Shown: positions 32,924-34,903 of the stretch, piece after piece | How positions within the stretch are numbered: the stretch's first letter is position 1 | Layout of the letters: each line of letters starts with the position of its first letter | Source of the DNA: an uncultured Bacilli bacterium | Lineage (GTDB): Bacteria > Bacillota_I > Bacilli_A > RF39 > UBA660 | DNA length: 34,903 bases | Direction of reading: 5' to 3' | Assembly (NCBI GenBank): GCA_947626425.1 | Contig: CANQRX010000004.1 | Span: forward strand, 1-34,903 | Made by a program: the position numbers and the translations under genes | Notes under the pieces: model-generated | Databases searched by the model: none | What the model saw: only the letters and a program-made list of their open reading frames with translations | Told to the model about the DNA's origin: nothing

Positions 32924-34735
32924 CTATTTAAAGATTTTTTCAATTCCTTTTATAATTTCCGTAATAACATTACTTGTTTTACTAGCATAAATAATATTTT
33001 TGGCTTTTGTAATATCATCCGTAATTATATTATCGACTTTTAATTCAATCATTTTTTTAATGCCATCATCAGTATTAACAGTCCACGCATAAATTTGTTT
33101 TCCTTCATTGTGAATTTTAGATACCATGCTTTTCGTAATGCTAGTTGCTTCGACACTAAAGAAATCGGCGGCATTTAATTCAGTTATATCGCCGTAAGCT
33201 AAGGCGGTGACATAAACAGTGATTATATCTTCATCGATATTTTTAAAATTTTCTAGGACTTCATAAACTTGAGATGTAACGACACAATTATTTTCAAAAT
33301 GATATTTTTTAATTATATCAGCAACATTTTTTTCAAAGTTTTCTTCATGTCCAGTGGGCTTTAATTCAATATTTAATTTCATATTGTTTTCTTTGGCCCA
33401 TTTAACAACGTCATCAAACAATGGGACTTTTTCACCAGCGAATTTCTCATCTTTAAATGATCCAACATCTAACTTTTCAACATCTTCTAAAGATGCTTCC
33501 CAAGTATTTAAGTTAACCGAAGCTGTTCGTTTAAAATTGGTGTCGTGTAAAACAATTATCTGGTTGTCTTTAGTTTGTTGAACATCTAATTCAATATAAT
33601 CGGCTCCTAATTCTTTAGCCCCTTTAAAAGCACTCATGGTATTTTCGGGATAACTAGATGATGCACCTCGGTGAGCAGTTACTTCCATAGTCCTCATGTA
33701 TTCAATATTTAAATTAAATTTACCATTGATAATGAGATTAGTAATAAAGGTTAAAACGATTAGAATTGTTATGATAAGAGACGTTGTTAAAAAGTTTTTA
33801 GTCGGTTTCTTTTTAGTAATTTTTGATACATTTAAATGGTTAATTGGTTCTTTCTTTTCTTTTTTATGTTGGTAAAATAAAAGACTTAAAATTGTGTAAC
33901 TAATTGAAGATGATAAAATCGCATAGATGATAAATGATACAGCAATGAATAACCAAATAATAGTAATTAAAAAGGAATTTAAGAAGGAAATATTTTGGAA
34001 AATCTTATTGATTAAAAAGATAATAATAATTTCTACAATAATTGTAATTACATAAATGATGCTTAATAGAAATTGATTTAAAACAATTTTTAATAAATCT
34101 TTAAGATGACTTTTTTTAATTAAGTTTTTGCTTTTTACAATAGCTTCTTTAAAAGAACAATCTTCTAAAAAATAATAATGAAGGCTATAAATCCAATTTA
34201 AAAAAACAGTAATTAGGAAAGTAACTAATAATAAGTACATTATTGATAAAACTTGGTTATCCTTGATAAAATCCATTATGAATTCGGGGATTTTTATTGA
34301 TGATATTAAACTAATTCCCATTCCCATGTTTAAAAAAGGAATTAGAAAAATAACTAAAAAGATAATTAAAATATTTTTTAAATGAAATACTTGGAAAGAT
34401 TTTTTGAGAGAAGAGGTAACAATTTCTTTTAACCCAACTTCTTTTTTTTGATAGGAACAATCGACTAACTTAATAATAACGCCAATATCAAATAAACTAT
34501 AAATTGTAATAAAAATAAATAAAATGATTAACATTATTAAAGTTAAAGGATTTAATAAAAAGTTTAAAAAATTTTCTTTAGTTAAATAATTATATCCCGT
34601 AATTTTCATTATAAAATTAAATATTCCTAAAAATAATGGTGAAAAGACAATAACGGTTAATAATTTAAAAATAAACTCAAACTTTAATAAGTTTTTAAAA
34701 TTATAATGAGATATTTTTTTAATTTCTTTAATCAT
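32924..34735 (-). CDS. Membrane-anchored glycerophosphodiester phosphodiesterase
   Basis: 603 aa from the ATG at 34735, chosen because GAGGTG lies 6 bp upstream; an in-frame GTG overlaps that site and is unlikely. The first ~340 residues hold about eight membrane segments (the GDPD membrane-domain type). The C-terminal ~250 residues are a TIM-barrel GDPD: VTAHRGASSSYPENTMSAF (catalytic His-Arg and Glu-Asn), ADYIELDVQQTKD (metal Glu, Asp), VLHDTNFKRT (catalytic His), LNIELKP and YAWTVNTDD. It hydrolyses glycerophosphodiesters to glycerol-3-phosphate and an alcohol; the membrane domain suggests lipid head-groups or lipoteichoic acid units as substrates. Confidence 0.92.
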   Translation of the reverse strand: MIKEIKKISHYNFKNLLKFEFIFKLLTVIVFSPLFLGIFNFIMKITGYNYLTKENFLNFLLNPLTLIMLIILFIFITIYSLFDIGVIIKLVDCSYQKKEVGLKEIVTSSLKKSFQVFHLKNILIIFLVIFLIPFLNMGMGISLISSIKIPEFIMDFIKDNQVLSIMYLLLVTFLITVFLNWIYSLHYYFLEDCSFKEAIVKSKNLIKKSHLKDLLKIVLNQFLLSIIYVITIIVEIIIIFLINKIFQNISFLNSFLITIIWLFIAVSFIIYAILSSSISYTILSLLFYQHKKEKKEPINHLNVSKITKKKPTKNFLTTSLIITILIVLTFITNLIINGKFNLNIEYMRTMEVTAHRGASSSYPENTMSAFKGAKELGADYIELDVQQTKDNQIIVLHDTNFKRTASVNLNTWEASLEDVEKLDVGSFKDEKFAGEKVPLFDDVVKWAKENNMKLNIELKPTGHEENFEKNVADIIKKYHFENNCVVTSQVYEVLENFKNIDEDIITVYVTALAYGDITELNAADFFSVEATSITKSMVSKIHNEGKQIYAWTVNTDDGIKKMIELKVDNIITDDITKAKNIIYASKTSNVITEIIKGIEKIFK

Positions 34736-34850
34736 AAACTTCACCTCATTAAAATTGTAGCATGACTTATTTAAGTTGTAAATTAGGTAAGTTTAAAGGA
34801 TAAAAAATTTTAACGATGGATTGTTACCAAAAATTTTCCTTGATAAAAAT

Positions 34851-34897
34851 AAAACTTCTAATCCTCAAAATAAATAAGGGAAACTAGAAGTTTTTTT
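34851..34897. terminator. Hairpin with T-tract at the window end
   Basis: AAAACTTCTA/TAGAAGTTTT (10 bp), long loop with possible CCT/AGG pairs, then Ts. It could end a transcript from either side, or act as an attenuator; 34748-34850 otherwise shows no gene. Confidence 0.6.
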
Positions 34898-34903
34898 ATG
34901 CCG

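Noticed and set aside
1-34903. Mycoplasma-type code (UGA = Trp)
   Set aside because: Several well-bounded genes end in TGA at ATGA overlaps, and Trp is encoded by TGG.

Overview
The window is AT-rich (by eye well under 30% G+C), densely coded and uses the standard bacterial code: several genes end in TGA, for example the ABC ATPase at 21773 and the reverse transcriptase at 14616, so this is not a UGA-Trp mycoplasma. Purine-rich ribosome binding sites, short ATGA overlaps, a tmRNA, a YhfW-like Rieske oxidoreductase, rubrerythrin and AAA-ATPase/PD-(D/E)XK fusion genes point to an anaerobic, gut-type Bacillota lineage (Bacilli, for example RF39-like). That placement is an inference. Species and genome context are unknown.

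Layout. 1-2373: the tail of an ATPase-nuclease gene and a FAD/Rieske oxidoreductase. 2442-7128: two minus-strand paralogues of a membrane-anchored, C-type-lectin-like surface protein; the second is split by a complete 1551-bp IS4-family element with a 9-bp target duplication. 7178-11057: a lone VirD4/TraG-like coupling ATPase, a tyrosine-rich small protein, a RodA/FtsW-type polymerase and an unknown small protein. 11094-14903: a diversity-generating retroelement (DGR) cassette, in the order promoter, third surface-protein paralogue with a C-terminal variable repeat (VR), GC-rich hairpin, template repeat (TR), structured spacer, MutS-domain-I-like protein, Avd-like protein, DGR reverse transcriptase, 96-aa unknown. 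14942-16396: a ferritin-like protein, a small membrane protein, tRNA-His and tmRNA. 16493-20938: a Cys-rich repeat membrane protein, a PH-domain protein, a LysM protein and a DUF4143 ATPase. 21030-28195: a seven-gene surface-glycan operon (ABC exporter, double GT2, polytopic glycosyltransferase-like protein, GtrB-like GT2, DUF2304, EamA/SMR-type flippase). 28251-34903: another ATPase-nuclease, a coiled-coil protein, a DUF1292-like protein, rubrerythrin and a membrane-bound glycerophosphodiester phosphodiesterase.

The main discovery is the DGR. TR and VR are 99 bp with 18 mismatches, 16 of them at TR adenines, the signature of adenine-specific mutagenic retrohoming. All three lectin-like paralogues have a C-terminal segment alignable to the TR, so this is a multi-gene target family. 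The linked target carries a G10 tract in its membrane-anchor region that puts it out of frame; nine or twelve Gs would restore a 456-aa protein. This suggests phase variation stacked on retroelement diversification. The avd gene has one frameshift and the RT gene two, so as sequenced the retroelement looks inactive or the cassette contains indel errors. Deciding between these is the most valuable check.
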